From: Rubrobacter indicoceani
GTDB taxonomy: Bacteria; Actinomycetota; Rubrobacteria; Rubrobacterales; Rubrobacteraceae
Assembly: GCF_003568865.1 (NCBI RefSeq)
Contig: NZ_CP031115.1
Location: forward strand, 1,736,001 to 1,800,000
Reading direction: 5' to 3'
Length of the DNA stretch: 64,000 nucleotides
Shown here: piece after piece, positions 8,552 to 17,724 of the stretch
Layout of the letters: each line of letters begins with the position of its first letter
Numbering within the stretch: position 1 is the stretch's first letter
Notes under the pieces: model-generated
The model's input: only the letters and a program-made list of their open reading frames with translations
Database searches by the model: none
What the model was told of the DNA's origin: nothing
Program-made: the position numbers and the translations under genes

Positions 8552-9547
8552 TCACAGCCCCCGGTCGGTCCCGTCCTGCGTTTCTCTGACGGTCTCTTCC
8601 CCGACCTCTCCTATTATATAACGCACGATCACAAGCCCAACGATACCTATTCCCGCTGCAAACCACAACGTAGCGAGCCGCACCACGAACGTCAGAGCGA
8701 CCGCCGGACCCCGCGCCACCTCCGCAAGCGACACGAAACCGCCCGTCAGGCCCGCCTCCGCCACGCCGAGCCCGCCCGGCGTAAAGAACAGCGCCCCCGC
8801 AAGCGAGCTTACCGCAAAGATAAAGACCACCATCAGAAACGGCCGGTCCAGGCCGATGCCGACCGAACACAGATAAACCGCCGTACACTCAAGCCCCCAG
8901 GAAAGAAACGAGATAACCGTTCCGACAAAGAGCGGCCTGGTGCCGAGCAGCACGTTCGAAGACGACTGAAACTCCGAGAGATGCGGCGCGAGCCGCTTGA
9001 CTACGGGGAGCTTCACAAGAACCCGCTCCGCGAGAAGCGAGAGCCGCTTTGAGCGCAGCACCGCTATCGCCACAACGGTTGCGATAACGAAAAGCACGAG
9101 GATGCCGAGCCCGAACCCGCCGAACACCAGCGCGCCGATAACGCCCCAGATAACCATCCCCGTCCCGTCGGTTGCGCGTTCGGCGACTACGGCGGGTGCG
9201 GTTCTTGCGATGGGCGCACCCGTGACCTGTTTGATGAAGACGCTTTTAAGGACCTCCCCGAGCTTGCCGGGCGAGATAGCCATCGAAAGCCCGGCGGTAA
9301 ATATAGCTGCGTTCGTGGCAAGCGGGACCCGAACCTTCAGGACGCGCAGGTAGTAGAGCCAGCGCGTGAAGCGTCCGGCGTAGGAGAGCAGCACCAGCCC
9401 GATGATAAGCGGCAGCAGCGCATAGTCGAAGTCGGAGAGGGCGAGCCGCAGGTTGTCGAAGCCCGCTACAACGACAAGGACCAGGTAGACCGCCACGCCG
9501 AGGGCGAGGGCGATAAGGAAGTTCCTGAAGAACCGGCCGCCTAGCAA
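8552..9547 (-). CDS. Flippase-like integral membrane protein (LPG synthase TM / YbhN type)
   Basis: A 331-residue polytopic membrane protein with about 8 helices, of the lysylphosphatidylglycerol synthase transmembrane / UPF0104 family. The family motif region SPGKLGEVLKSVFIKQ is present at about 90-105. Family members are thought to move lipid-linked substrates or to accompany glycolipid synthesis; no transferase domain is attached here. The TTG start at 9547 is 10 nt after the stop of the UbiA-type gene, so the two are probably co-transcribed and may share a polyprenyl-phosphate sugar pathway (inference). Confidence 0.75.
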   Translation of the reverse strand: MLGGRFFRNFLIALALGVAVYLVLVVVAGFDNLRLALSDFDYALLPLIIGLVLLSYAGRFTRWLYYLRVLKVRVPLATNAAIFTAGLSMAISPGKLGEVLKSVFIKQVTGAPIARTAPAVVAERATDGTGMVIWGVIGALVFGGFGLGILVLFVIATVVAIAVLRSKRLSLLAERVLVKLPVVKRLAPHLSEFQSSSNVLLGTRPLFVGTVISFLSWGLECTAVYLCSVGIGLDRPFLMVVFIFAVSSLAGALFFTPGGLGVAEAGLTGGFVSLAEVARGPAVALTFVVRLATLWFAAGIGIVGLVIVRYIIGEVGEETVRETQDGTDRGL

Positions 9548-9556
9548 CTCGGCAGC

Positions 9557-10453
9557 TTACGCAAAATAGATAACGCCCATCGCGATGGCGATAAAGAGCA
9601 GGATCGAGACCTGGAGCGGCCGATCTTTGAGAAGAAGCGTATCCGGGTTACCGCCGGTGTCCCTGTGTACGAGCAGCATGTACCGGAGGACCCCGTAGAT
9701 CACAAACGGAATCGTCGCCATCATGTAGATGCTCTCCGCGCCGAAGAACGTGTAGATAGAGTAGGCGATGATCGTCGCCGCGAGCATTATGTTCATCATC
9801 TCGTCGAGGAGCGGTACGGAGTATTCTTCCAGGTTTCTGCGGTGCGTAACGGCCCCGTCCCCGAGCGACGCAAGCTCGTGGCGGCGTTTGGAGAACCCGA
9901 GAAAGAGCGTCAGAAGCCCGGTGCATACTATAAGCCAGGGCGAAACCGGGCTCGAAACCGCGAGAACGCCCGCGATGGCCCGGATAACGAAACCACTTGA
10001 GATGCTCATCACGTCGAGGATGACCATGTGCTTCAGCCAGACGGTGTAGAACGCCTGGAGCACAAGGTAAGACCCGCCCGCAAGGGCCACGAACGGCCCC
10101 ACGACAAAGCATATGAAAAGCCCGAGAACGGCGAGGGCTCCGGCGAAGCTTATCGCCGCTGCGGTAGGCACGAGACCGCTCGCTACGGGTCGGTTCCGCT
10201 TCTCGGGGTGGAGGCGGTCCTCCTCGGCGTCGAGGGCGTCGTTGAAGGCGTAGACGGAGCTCGAGAGGGCGCAGAACGCCGCAAAGGTCGCCAGCGCGGC
10301 CAGAATCGAGGCAGGCTGGAGCGCCTCCCCGGAGAAGACCAGCCCGGCCAGCACGAACCCGTTCTTAGTCCATTGCTTCGGGCGGCAGAGCCGCAGGAGC
10401 GCGCTCGCCACAGAAAGAGAACCACCAGCTTCCATAGAGGCGGTTTCTACCAC
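9557..10453 (-). CDS. UbiA-family decaprenyl-phosphate phosphoribosyltransferase-like protein
   Basis: A 298-residue membrane prenyltransferase with about 8-9 helices. RPKQWTKN near the N-terminus and NDALDAEEDRLHPEKRNRP match the DPPR synthase (Rv3806c) type, which joins phosphoribosyl pyrophosphate to a polyprenyl phosphate at the start of polyprenyl-phosphoarabinose synthesis. SKRRHEL in the second half fits the same subfamily. The neighbouring flippase-like gene would fit export of such a lipid-linked sugar. Start is GTG at 10453, or ATG six codons further in. Function by family only. Confidence 0.78.
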   Translation of the reverse strand: MVETASMEAGGSLSVASALLRLCRPKQWTKNGFVLAGLVFSGEALQPASILAALATFAAFCALSSSVYAFNDALDAEEDRLHPEKRNRPVASGLVPTAAAISFAGALAVLGLFICFVVGPFVALAGGSYLVLQAFYTVWLKHMVILDVMSISSGFVIRAIAGVLAVSSPVSPWLIVCTGLLTLFLGFSKRRHELASLGDGAVTHRRNLEEYSVPLLDEMMNIMLAATIIAYSIYTFFGAESIYMMATIPFVIYGVLRYMLLVHRDTGGNPDTLLLKDRPLQVSILLFIAIAMGVIYFA

Positions 10454-10572
10454 AAACGGGGCCGCAAGTCCGGGCTTTCACAGCCGGTTGGCCCGGCCCG
10501 GTACGGTTACAATTCCCGGTGCGGAATCGCGGGCACGGAAGACACCCACAGAAAATCGGGAGGCTGGATAGA

Positions 10573-11472
10573 GTGAGCGCGGCTGGCGGCAGGTCCATGA
10601 TCTCGGAGTGGTTCTGGCTTGCCAGGCCGTTCACCCTTACGGCTGCGGCGGTCCCGGTTGTCTTCGGGACGGCTCTTGCGCTCGGAGACGGCTTCTTCTC
10701 TTTTCTCCCGTTTCTTGCGATGCTTCTGGCAAGCCTGCTCATCCAGGCCGCAACCAACATGTTCAACGAGTTCTACGACAACGAGCGCGGCCTCGATACC
10801 GTCGAGTCGGTCGGCATCTCCGGTTCGATAGTCAAGGGGCACCTCACCTCGCGGGCGGTTATCCTCGGCGCGCTTCTCCTCTACACGTTTGCGCTGTTTC
10901 TCGGGCTGTATCTGGTGTGGGTCGGGGGGTGGGTCATTCTTTTTCTCGGCTGCCTCTCGGCCCTCGGGGGTTACCTCTACTCCGCCGGACCGCGCCCGGT
11001 AGCCTATACCCCCGCCTCGGAGGCAACGGTCTTTCTCTTCATGGGGGTTCTGATCGTCGTTATAAGCTACGCCGTCCAGACCACTAACGTCTCACCGGCC
11101 GCTGTTCTCGCCGCCCTGCCGATAGGCGGACCCGTCGCCGCAATACTCCTTGCAAACAACATCCGCGACTTGGCGAGCGACCGTCGCGGCGGCCGGAAGA
11201 CCCTCCCGATAATCTTCGGCCGGAAGGTCGCGGTGCAGGTCTACAGGCTGTTTCTGCTGGAGGCGTACGCCGTTCTTCTGCTGCTGGTCGTTTTCGGTGT
11301 TGTAGGGTGGCCCGCTCTGCTCGCCTTTTTGAGCCTGCCGCTGTTCGTAAAGCTCTGGAGCGGCATTGCGTCTTCAAAGGTTCCGGCCGAACTCGACCCG
11401 GTGGTCAAGCGAACCGCCGGGCTGCACCTTGTCTTCGGGGTGCTCTACACGCTCGGAGTGCTGATCGGCTAA
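10573..11472 (+). CDS. menA: 1,4-dihydroxy-2-naphthoate polyprenyltransferase
   Basis: A UbiA-superfamily membrane enzyme of about 299 residues that attaches the polyprenyl tail to DHNA in menaquinone synthesis. Mg-diphosphate motifs are NEFYDNERGLD in the first half and NNIRDLASDRRGGRKTLP in the second. I chose the GTG at 10573 because a GGGAGG ribosome site sits 9-10 bases before it; the upstream in-frame extension lacks family sequence. It converges on tatC, and their 3' ends overlap by 4 nt. hepT and menG, about 2.5-4 kb away, supply the tail and the last methylation. Confidence 0.9.
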   Translation: MSAAGGRSMISEWFWLARPFTLTAAAVPVVFGTALALGDGFFSFLPFLAMLLASLLIQAATNMFNEFYDNERGLDTVESVGISGSIVKGHLTSRAVILGALLLYTFALFLGLYLVWVGGWVILFLGCLSALGGYLYSAGPRPVAYTPASEATVFLFMGVLIVVISYAVQTTNVSPAAVLAALPIGGPVAAILLANNIRDLASDRRGGRKTLPIIFGRKVAVQVYRLFLLEAYAVLLLLVVFGVVGWPALLAFLSLPLFVKLWSGIASSKVPAELDPVVKRTAGLHLVFGVLYTLGVLIG

Positions 11473-12323
11473 AGGTCGTTTCCGGTCCGGTCGCGGCTGC
11501 TGCCGTTCACCGAGGTCTCTTCGTCGTCCTCATCGTAGTCATCGTCATCAGCGAGGGCGTCCGAAAGGGTTTCCTCGACCGCCGGGTTAACGTGAGCGGC
11601 GATAAAGATGGAGACCTCGTAGAGCAGGACAAGCGGGATGGCGAGCATGATCATGCTGAACGGGTCCGCCGGCGTTATAAAGGCCGCTATAACGGCGTTG
11701 ACCATGATCGCGTGGCGACGGTACTTCCGCATTCCCGCGGCGTTTACGAGGCCCATCTTCGCCCCGACGTAGGTTGCAGCCGGAACCTCAAAGGCGACCC
11801 CGAAGGCGAGCAGGAAGCGCGTCGTGAACTGCAGGTAAGAATTGGCGGTGATGATCTCTGAGAAGCGCGTCGGGTCCCAGCCGATAAGGAAGTTGAGTCC
11901 GACGGGAAGCACAAAGTAATACCCGAACGCCACGCCACCAACGAAGAGCAGCGAAGCCATCGTGATCAGGGTGTAGGTGAAGAGCCGTCCCATCTCCCCG
12001 ACCGCCGGGGCGACGAAAGCCCACACCTGATAGAAGATAACCGGGAGCGTGATCATGAGCGCGGTGTACAGCGCGAGCTTTACGTCGGTGAAGAGCGGGT
12101 CGGTGATGCTCGTGAACTGAAGCGTCCCGTCCATCGTCTCGGGGGCGGGCTCGAGCAGGAAATCATAAACGTAGCTTTTGAAGATCCAACCGAAAATCGT
12201 AGCGATGATAAAGACAAGGGCGATTTTGATGATCCGCGACCGAAGCTCGTCGAGGTGCTCGAGGAGGCTCATGTTGGCCTCGTCCTGCGGTCTGAGTATA
12301 GTTTTCAGCGGGCTGCTGGCCAT
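11469..12323 (-). CDS. tatC: Sec-independent protein translocase subunit TatC
   Basis: A 284-residue six-helix inner-membrane receptor of the twin-arginine pathway. The cytoplasmic N-terminal signature MSLLEHLDELRSRI is clear, and FVAPAVGEMGRLF and FGVAFEVP are typical of the middle loops. The C-terminal tail is unusually acidic (ADDDDYDEDDEE) followed by a polar stretch. The partner tatA is 16 kb away in the window. No tatB is seen here. Confidence 0.93.
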   Translation of the reverse strand: MASSPLKTILRPQDEANMSLLEHLDELRSRIIKIALVFIIATIFGWIFKSYVYDFLLEPAPETMDGTLQFTSITDPLFTDVKLALYTALMITLPVIFYQVWAFVAPAVGEMGRLFTYTLITMASLLFVGGVAFGYYFVLPVGLNFLIGWDPTRFSEIITANSYLQFTTRFLLAFGVAFEVPAATYVGAKMGLVNAAGMRKYRRHAIMVNAVIAAFITPADPFSMIMLAIPLVLLYEVSIFIAAHVNPAVEETLSDALADDDDYDEDDEETSVNGSSRDRTGNDL

Positions 12324-12397
12324 TAAAGCTCTGGTCCTTCGGGGATCATAGGGTTACCTTCCCGACCGTTTTGATTTCGCTCTCGATAAGAGTATAC

Positions 12398-12419
12398 GTC
12401 CGAAGCGCGGCTTCGGACT
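12398..12419 (-). terminator. Hairpin at the end of the TPR gene
   Basis: GTCCGAAG (12391-12398 region) and CTTCGGAC (12411-12418) form an 8-bp stem that overlaps the stop codon of the TPR gene on the minus strand. Downstream sequence is AT-rich (GTATACTCTTATC) but has no clean T-tract. Confidence 0.45.
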
Positions 12420-13080
12420 ACTCCGCAGGCCCGCCCGACTCCTGCCCGGCGGCCGGTTCCTCCTCCGGGTTCAGGAGCTGCTCGACGCGCTGCCTGACCG
12501 CCTCGGAGTTCTGCCCGTCCGGCTCCACGTCGAGGTAGCCGTTGTAATACTGTATCGCCCGCCCGACGTCCCCGGCGTTCTCGTAAGCCTGTCCGGCAAG
12601 CAGCTGGAAGTCGGCGTTCTCCGGCTCCGCTTCGGCCGCCGCGACGTACTGCTCGGCGGAGTTGGTGTAGAGCGGCTCGCGGTTCTCCTCTCCGGCGGTC
12701 GCGGCCTGCTGCTCGTAGACCTGACCGAGAAGCGAGGCATAGTCCGGATTTTCGGGCGACTGCTCCCGGCCCGTCTGAAGAACGCGCTCGGCGTTCTCAA
12801 ACTGGGAGGCCTGGAGGTAAAGCCCGCCGAGTTGGAGCCTCGCCTGGGCGTTCTCCGGGTTCTCCTGAACGTTCTGCTCGGCGGTCGTGATCTGCTCGTC
12901 GAGGCTGACCTGCGTCTGGTCCTGGCTCTGATCCTGCTGTCCGCCACCGATAAGATCGAACAGATTGTAGGAGACGTTCCCCCCGATGCCGAGAAAGACA
13001 AAGGAGGAAATAAAGACGACGGCTAGGAAGATGGCGATAAAACGCGCCCAGAACCCCAGCTTGTCTCGATCCATCATCAT
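12418..13080 (-). CDS. Membrane-anchored tetratricopeptide-repeat protein
   Basis: A 220-residue protein: short cytoplasmic N-terminus, one transmembrane helix at about 11-35, a Gln/Asp-rich linker, then TPR-like helical repeats from about 75 to 200 (NPENAQARLQLGGLYLQ, NPDYASLLGQVYEQ, NADFQLLAGQAYENAG) and a Glu/Pro-rich end. TPRs bind protein partners; what it binds here is unknown. Three ATG codons lie in a row at the start. It lies downstream of hepT and upstream of tatC, both also on the minus strand. Confidence 0.75.
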   Translation of the reverse strand: MMMDRDKLGFWARFIAIFLAVVFISSFVFLGIGGNVSYNLFDLIGGGQQDQSQDQTQVSLDEQITTAEQNVQENPENAQARLQLGGLYLQASQFENAERVLQTGREQSPENPDYASLLGQVYEQQAATAGEENREPLYTNSAEQYVAAAEAEPENADFQLLAGQAYENAGDVGRAIQYYNGYLDVEPDGQNSEAVRQRVEQLLNPEEEPAAGQESGGPAE

Positions 13081-13113
13081 GCTGTGGATTCTATCCTAGA
13101 GTACGGTTGATTT

Positions 13114-14169
13114 TTATACGTCGCGTCCGACGACTTCGGCGGCGACCATCTTCAGGAACTCCCGCTCCGGCGAGTCGGGCAGCAGGTCGAGGTCGCGGAG
13201 CGCGCTCTCTATCTCCCCGTTTGCCCACTTTTCGGTCTTGCGGATGGCGTCCGTCGCGAGCACGGCCTCTATCCCGGCCTCTATCGCCGCGGCGGACGGG
13301 TTCCGGTCTTCAAGAACGTTGCGGATGGTCCCCGTATCGCCGTCCTGGAGCGCGAAGATAACCGGGAGCGTTACCGTACCCTCGACGAGATCCGTCCCGA
13401 TCCCCTTACCCATCAACCCGGGCTTGCCGACGAGGTCCATGATGTCGTCCGACATCTGAAACGCTATCCCGAGGGCCTGACCGTAGTTGGCGAGCGCGTC
13501 TATCTGCCGGATGGAGAGCCGCCCGAGCGTTCCGCCCGCAACACACGCGACCTTGAACAGCCCGGCGGTCTTGAGCTTTATGTGATCCAGGTACGCCGTG
13601 ACATCGACCAGGATCCCGTTGGCCCGGTACTGCGTCAACTCGCCGCTCGCAAGCCCCTCGGAAGCCTCCGCAAACAGACGGATCAGCCTCGGGTCGCCGA
13701 TGTCCGCAAGCGCGCGGAACGTCTCCGCAAAAAGGTAGTCCCCGGTCGCCACGGCCACCTCGCGACCGTACTTCGCGACCGCCGTCGGGACGCCGCGCCG
13801 GGTCTCGGCCCGATCCACGATGTCGTCGTGGATAAGCGTCGCCGTATGCAGAACCTCGATGGCGACCGCGGCCTCCATCGTACGTTCCCGGCCGAACTCA
13901 CCCATCCCCGCGCTCAGAAACAGAAGCATCGGCCTCAGCCGTTTGCCGCCGGAGGTCAGGGCCTCCATCGCCGGGTCCCGGAGCCGTTCGGGGGCGCGCT
14001 CCGCAACCTCGGCCAGCCGGACCTCGACCTCTTCGATAGCTTCGCTTGTCCACTCCGGGAGCGCGACGAGAAACCTGCCCGCTCCACGCGGCTCAGAGGC
14101 CTCGGACACCGCGATGGAGGGTGATGATCCCCCCTGCAAGCCGTCTATATGTAACGTCTTGTAATCCAT
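13114..14169 (-). CDS. Polyprenyl diphosphate synthase (menaquinone side chain)
   Basis: A trans-isoprenyl diphosphate synthase of up to 351 residues that elongates FPP/GGPP with IPP to make the long tail used by menA. First aspartate-rich motif DDIVD, substrate motif GGKRLRP, and second motif DDIMD where the usual DDxxD is seen. The first ATG (14169) overlaps menG by 77 nt; GTG at 14109 (VSEASEP) would shorten that overlap and may be the true start. Lies in a quinone cluster with menG upstream. Confidence 0.88.
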   Translation of the reverse strand: MDYKTLHIDGLQGGSSPSIAVSEASEPRGAGRFLVALPEWTSEAIEEVEVRLAEVAERAPERLRDPAMEALTSGGKRLRPMLLFLSAGMGEFGRERTMEAAVAIEVLHTATLIHDDIVDRAETRRGVPTAVAKYGREVAVATGDYLFAETFRALADIGDPRLIRLFAEASEGLASGELTQYRANGILVDVTAYLDHIKLKTAGLFKVACVAGGTLGRLSIRQIDALANYGQALGIAFQMSDDIMDLVGKPGLMGKGIGTDLVEGTVTLPVIFALQDGDTGTIRNVLEDRNPSAAAIEAGIEAVLATDAIRKTEKWANGEIESALRDLDLLPDSPEREFLKMVAAEVVGRDV

Positions 14170-14815
14170 TGCGCTCTATTATGCCACTTAGATCGTCCGC
14201 CGCTACGAACTCTTTCACGCTTTTCGGCAGATACGTATACGCTTCGGCGTCGCCGGAGATTCTCGCCCCGATCTTCGGCACGACCCGATCGAACCACAGC
14301 CCGTAGAACGCCTTTGAAACCTCGTTCTCCGGCGTGGCTATCTCAAGACATACCACCCGCCCCCCGGGCCTCACGACCCGTCGCATCTCTGCGAACAGCC
14401 CGTCGAGGTTCGGGATGTTGCGCGCGCCGTAGGCGATGGTCGCCGCGTCAAACGCCTCGTCCTCGATAAACCGGAGGTCGGTCGCGTCACCGCGTCGGTA
14501 CTCGACGTTCGGCCGGGGGCGCGACCCCGCACCGCGCAGCATCTCGCGCGAGAAGTCCACCCCGAGAACGGAACCGGACTCACCGACGCGGGCGGCGATA
14601 TCGCGGGTCAGGCTGCCGGTTCCGCAGGCAAGATCAAGAACCCTGTCACCGGGGATGATGTTCGCGGCTTTGATGATGCGGCGGTTCCAGAGACGGTGCA
14701 TCCCGCCCGTCATCACGGTGTTTAGGAGCTCGTAGCGCCCGGCGATGCGGTCGAACATCTCTTCGACGAGCGCGGCCCGTTCTCCGCCGGTCGGGAGGTT
14801 TCGGGGGCCGCTCAC
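14093..14815 (-). CDS. menG: Demethylmenaquinone methyltransferase
   Basis: Class I SAM methyltransferase of the UbiE/MenG family, catalysing the final C-methylation of menaquinone. Motifs: FDRIAGRYELLNTVMTGGMH at the N-terminus, SAM-binding DLACGTGSLTRDIA, and ATIAYGARNIPNLDGLFAEM with the RNIPN family signature. I chose GTG at 14815 because it overlaps the stop of the preceding gene as GTGA; another GTG lies six codons upstream. Confidence 0.92.
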   Translation of the reverse strand: MSGPRNLPTGGERAALVEEMFDRIAGRYELLNTVMTGGMHRLWNRRIIKAANIIPGDRVLDLACGTGSLTRDIAARVGESGSVLGVDFSREMLRGAGSRPRPNVEYRRGDATDLRFIEDEAFDAATIAYGARNIPNLDGLFAEMRRVVRPGGRVVCLEIATPENEVSKAFYGLWFDRVVPKIGARISGDAEAYTYLPKSVKEFVAADDLSGIIERNGLQDVTYRRLAGGIITLHRGVRGL

Positions 14816-15243
14816 GCGGAGGTTTCCCGGCACGCCGAACGGATACGTTCTTCGGACTTCGCCTCGCCTTCCTCCGAGAGCACCGAGAGAAGCTCCCCGA
14901 GGTGCGGGGTCCAGAAAGCGATGCTTACCGCGCCGCCGGAGGCTATATAGCCCGAGCCGTCCCGGATCATGCGCGCGGCGACCTCCACGAACTGCGGCTC
15001 ATCGAGACGGGCTATGGTCTCGACCGCCCACGCGTAATCGTTGTCCCCGACGAGTATCCCCTCGTCCGAGACGCTCGCCTCGTAGTGTGCCGCGAAGCCG
15101 CGCTGCAGAAAGTCCAGAGCCTCCGCAACAACCTCCGCCCGCTCGCGCTCCTTCGGAAACTCCGAGGCGGCGAGCAGGAATATCTCCCTGAGAGAAGACT
15201 CCGGCGTGCGCCTGCGCGTTCCGTTCGTCGGGTTCCCGCTCAA
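14812..15243 (-). CDS. Hypothetical protein between hemL and menG
   Basis: A 143-residue soluble protein of no family I recognise. Predicted mainly helical; it contains [22 protein letters not shown] and a Gly-rich patch [15 protein letters not shown]. Its TTG start overlaps the hemL stop (TTGA) and its own stop overlaps the menG start (GTGA), so it is tightly coupled to both and is very likely a real translated gene. A role in heme or quinone synthesis is possible by context only. Confidence 0.7.
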   Translation of the reverse strand: MSGNPTNGTRRRTPESSLREIFLLAASEFPKERERAEVVAEALDFLQRGFAAHYEASVSDEGILVGDNDYAWAVETIARLDEPQFVEVAARMIRDGSGYIASGGAVSIAFWTPHLGELLSVLSEEGEAKSEERIRSACRETSA

Positions 15244-16574
15244 CTCCCGGCTTTCCCGGCATCGGACTCAAACCACTCGCGGGCGGCCTCGAAGGTGTGC
15301 GAAAGGTCATCGTCCGAGTGAACGACGGCGAGAAACCCGGCCTCGTACGCGCTCGGCGCAAGGTAGACCCCCCGGCTTATGAGATGCCAGAAGAAGCTCG
15401 CGAAGGCCTCCGTATCCGTTCTCGCCGCGCTCGCGAAGTCGGTAACGGGTTTGTCGCTGAAGAAGAGGCTGACCATGGAGCCGATCTGGTTTACCTGGAA
15501 CGGACGGTCGCCGGCGGAGGCCGCCTCGTTTATCCCTGCGCGCCACTTCATCCCTATCTCGTCGAGCTTCTCGTAGAAGCCGGGGCCCCGGGTTTTCTTC
15601 AGGGTCGCGATCCCGGCGGCCATCGCGAGCGGGTTGCCGGAGAGGGTCCCGGCCTGGTAGACGGGGCCGGACGGGGCGAGCCGGTCCATGATCTCCCGCT
15701 TTCCGCCGTACGCCCCGACGGGCAATCCCCCGCCGACTATCTTCCCGAGGCACGTCATGTCCGGCGTCACCCCGAACCTCTCCTGCGCACCGCCCGCCGC
15801 AAGCCGGAAACCCGTCATCACCTCGTCGAAGATAAGGACTGCGTCGTACTCATCACAGACCTCGCGCAACCCCTCCAGATAACCTTCGACCGGCGGGACG
15901 CAGCCCATGTTCCCCCCGACCGGCTCCACGATGATGCAGGCGAAAAGCTCGCCCTCACGACCGAAGAGTTCGCGCACAGCGTCGAGGTCGTTGTACGGCA
16001 GGACGGCAGTGTCGGCGGCGGCCCCCTCTGTGACGCCGGGGCTGTCGGGGAGGCCGAGCGTCGCGACGCCGGAGCCGGCCGAGACGAGCAGCGCATCACC
16101 GTGACCGTGATAGTTCCCCTCGAACTTGAGGATCCTGTCGCGCCCGGTGAAGCCCCTTGCGAGGCGAACAGCGCTCATGGTTGCCTCGGTGCCGGAGTTG
16201 ACCATCCGCACGGAGTCGACAGACGGGACGGTGGAGCAGATAAGCTCCGCCATCTCGACCTCGAGTTCGGTCGGGGCGCCGAAGGTCGTGCCGCGCTCGG
16301 CGGTTGCTTTGATCTCCCTTACGACATCCCCGTCGGCGTGGCCGAGGATAAGCGGGCCGTAGCTCATCACGTAGTCGGTGTAGGCGTTGCCGTCCGCGTC
16401 GAAGATCCGCGACCCCTCGCCGCGTTCCATAAAGAGCGGGTCGCCCCCGACGGAACGGAACGCCCGGACGGGGCTGTTCACGCCGCCGGGCATCCTGCGG
16501 ACGGCCCGTTCCATCAGGCGGGCGGAACGGTCCATCTGTATCTGCGACTTCGCTCTCTCGACGGCACTCTGCAA
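15240..16574 (-). CDS. hemL: Glutamate-1-semialdehyde 2,1-aminomutase
   Basis: PLP enzyme of about 444 residues that converts glutamate-1-semialdehyde to 5-aminolevulinate in the C5 heme pathway. Hallmarks: [12 protein letters not shown] near the N-terminus, [25 protein letters not shown], and the PLP lysine in [18 protein letters not shown] chose TTG at 16574 because an AAAGGAG site lies 8 bases before it; the 26 upstream in-frame residues do not belong to the family. It works directly after hemA. Confidence 0.93.
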   Translation of the reverse strand: MQSAVERAKSQIQMDRSARLMERAVRRMPGGVNSPVRAFRSVGGDPLFMERGEGSRIFDADGNAYTDYVMSYGPLILGHADGDVVREIKATAERGTTFGAPTELEVEMAELICSTVPSVDSVRMVNSGTEATMSAVRLARGFTGRDRILKFEGNYHGHGDALLVSAGSGVATLGLPDSPGVTEGAAADTAVLPYNDLDAVRELFGREGELFACIIVEPVGGNMGCVPPVEGYLEGLREVCDEYDAVLIFDEVMTGFRLAAGGAQERFGVTPDMTCLGKIVGGGLPVGAYGGKREIMDRLAPSGPVYQAGTLSGNPLAMAAGIATLKKTRGPGFYEKLDEIGMKWRAGINEAASAGDRPFQVNQIGSMVSLFFSDKPVTDFASAARTDTEAFASFFWHLISRGVYLAPSAYEAGFLAVVHSDDDLSHTFEAAREWFESDAGKAGS

Positions 16575-16657
16575 GCGGCACGCTCCTTTATCTGCTGCAA
16601 ATTCTACGGATAGTAAACAGGATGTTACGTAACGCTTCTTACCCGGAGGCAAACCCC

Positions 16658-17635
16658 TCAGGAGATCCAGGCCGCAACATCCGGAGCGTGATACGAGATT
16701 ATGATGTCCGCCCCGGCGCGTTTGATCCCGGTCATGGCCTCAAGGACGGCGGCCTTTTCGTTGATCCAGCCGTTTCTGGCTGCGGCCTTGATCATCGAGT
16801 ATTCCCCGCTCACGTTGTACGCCGCGACCGGCACATCCGACGATTCCGCGACGCGTCGCACGACATCGAGGTACGGCAGCGCGGGCTTGACTATGACCAT
16901 GTCCGCGCCCTCTTCGAGGTCGAGGGCGTTCTCCTTCAGGGCCTCGCGGACGTTGGCCGGGTCCATCTGGTGGCTCCGCCGGTCCCCGAAGGCGGGCGCG
17001 CTCTCGGCGGCCTCCCGGAACGGCCCGTAGAACGCCGAAGCGTACTTCACGGAGTAGGACATCACGGGTGTGTTCTCGAAGCCCTCGCTGTCGAGGTCGG
17101 CCCGGATGGCAGCGACCCGCCCGTCCATCATGTCCGACGGCGCGACGATGTCCGCCCCGGCCTCCGCGTGAGAAGTTGCGGTGCGGGCGATGAGTTCCAG
17201 AGAAACGTCGTTCAGGACCTCACCCGATCGCCCGTCCACGATGCCGCAGTGTCCGTTCTGGGTGTACTCGCACAGACACACGTCCGTGATGACGAGCAGC
17301 TCCGGCACGGCGTCTTTTATAGCCCTCACCGCGAGCTGCACGACGCCCTCCGGGTCGTACGCCCCCGTAGCGGCCTCGTCTTTGGCGTCCGGGATGCCGA
17401 AGAGCAGAACGCCCGGGATGCCGAGTTCGTGGACACGCTTCGCCTCGGCGACGGCGTGGTTTATCGAGAGCTGAAAGACGTTCGGCATGGACTTTATCTC
17501 CCGCCGGACGTCCTCCCCGGCGGTTATGAACATCGGGTAGATGAAATCGTCGGGCCTGAGATGCGTCTCCCGCACCAGCCCCCGAAGGCTCGCGTTGCCC
17601 CGTATACGTCTCATCCTCTGCGTCGGAAATGCCAT
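16658..17635 (-). CDS. hemB: Delta-aminolevulinic acid dehydratase (porphobilinogen synthase)
   Basis: Condenses two 5-aminolevulinate molecules to porphobilinogen. The zinc-type cysteine cluster [12 protein letters not shown] is intact; Schiff-base lysines fall in [15 protein letters not shown] and [14 protein letters not shown] at 17635 chosen because GAGGTGG sits 7 bases upstream; a longer in-frame extension of 16 residues is not conserved. Length about 325 residues, normal for the family. Confidence 0.95.
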   Translation of the reverse strand: MAFPTQRMRRIRGNASLRGLVRETHLRPDDFIYPMFITAGEDVRREIKSMPNVFQLSINHAVAEAKRVHELGIPGVLLFGIPDAKDEAATGAYDPEGVVQLAVRAIKDAVPELLVITDVCLCEYTQNGHCGIVDGRSGEVLNDVSLELIARTATSHAEAGADIVAPSDMMDGRVAAIRADLDSEGFENTPVMSYSVKYASAFYGPFREAAESAPAFGDRRSHQMDPANVREALKENALDLEEGADMVIVKPALPYLDVVRRVAESSDVPVAAYNVSGEYSMIKAAARNGWINEKAAVLEAMTGIKRAGADIIISYHAPDVAAWIS

Positions 17636-17724
17636 CTGGACCACCTCGGAAATATCCTGTGAAGCTCTACCTACGAAACACACATTCTACTGCGCGAGAA
17701 CCGGGTTACACCCGGCCCCGGGGA

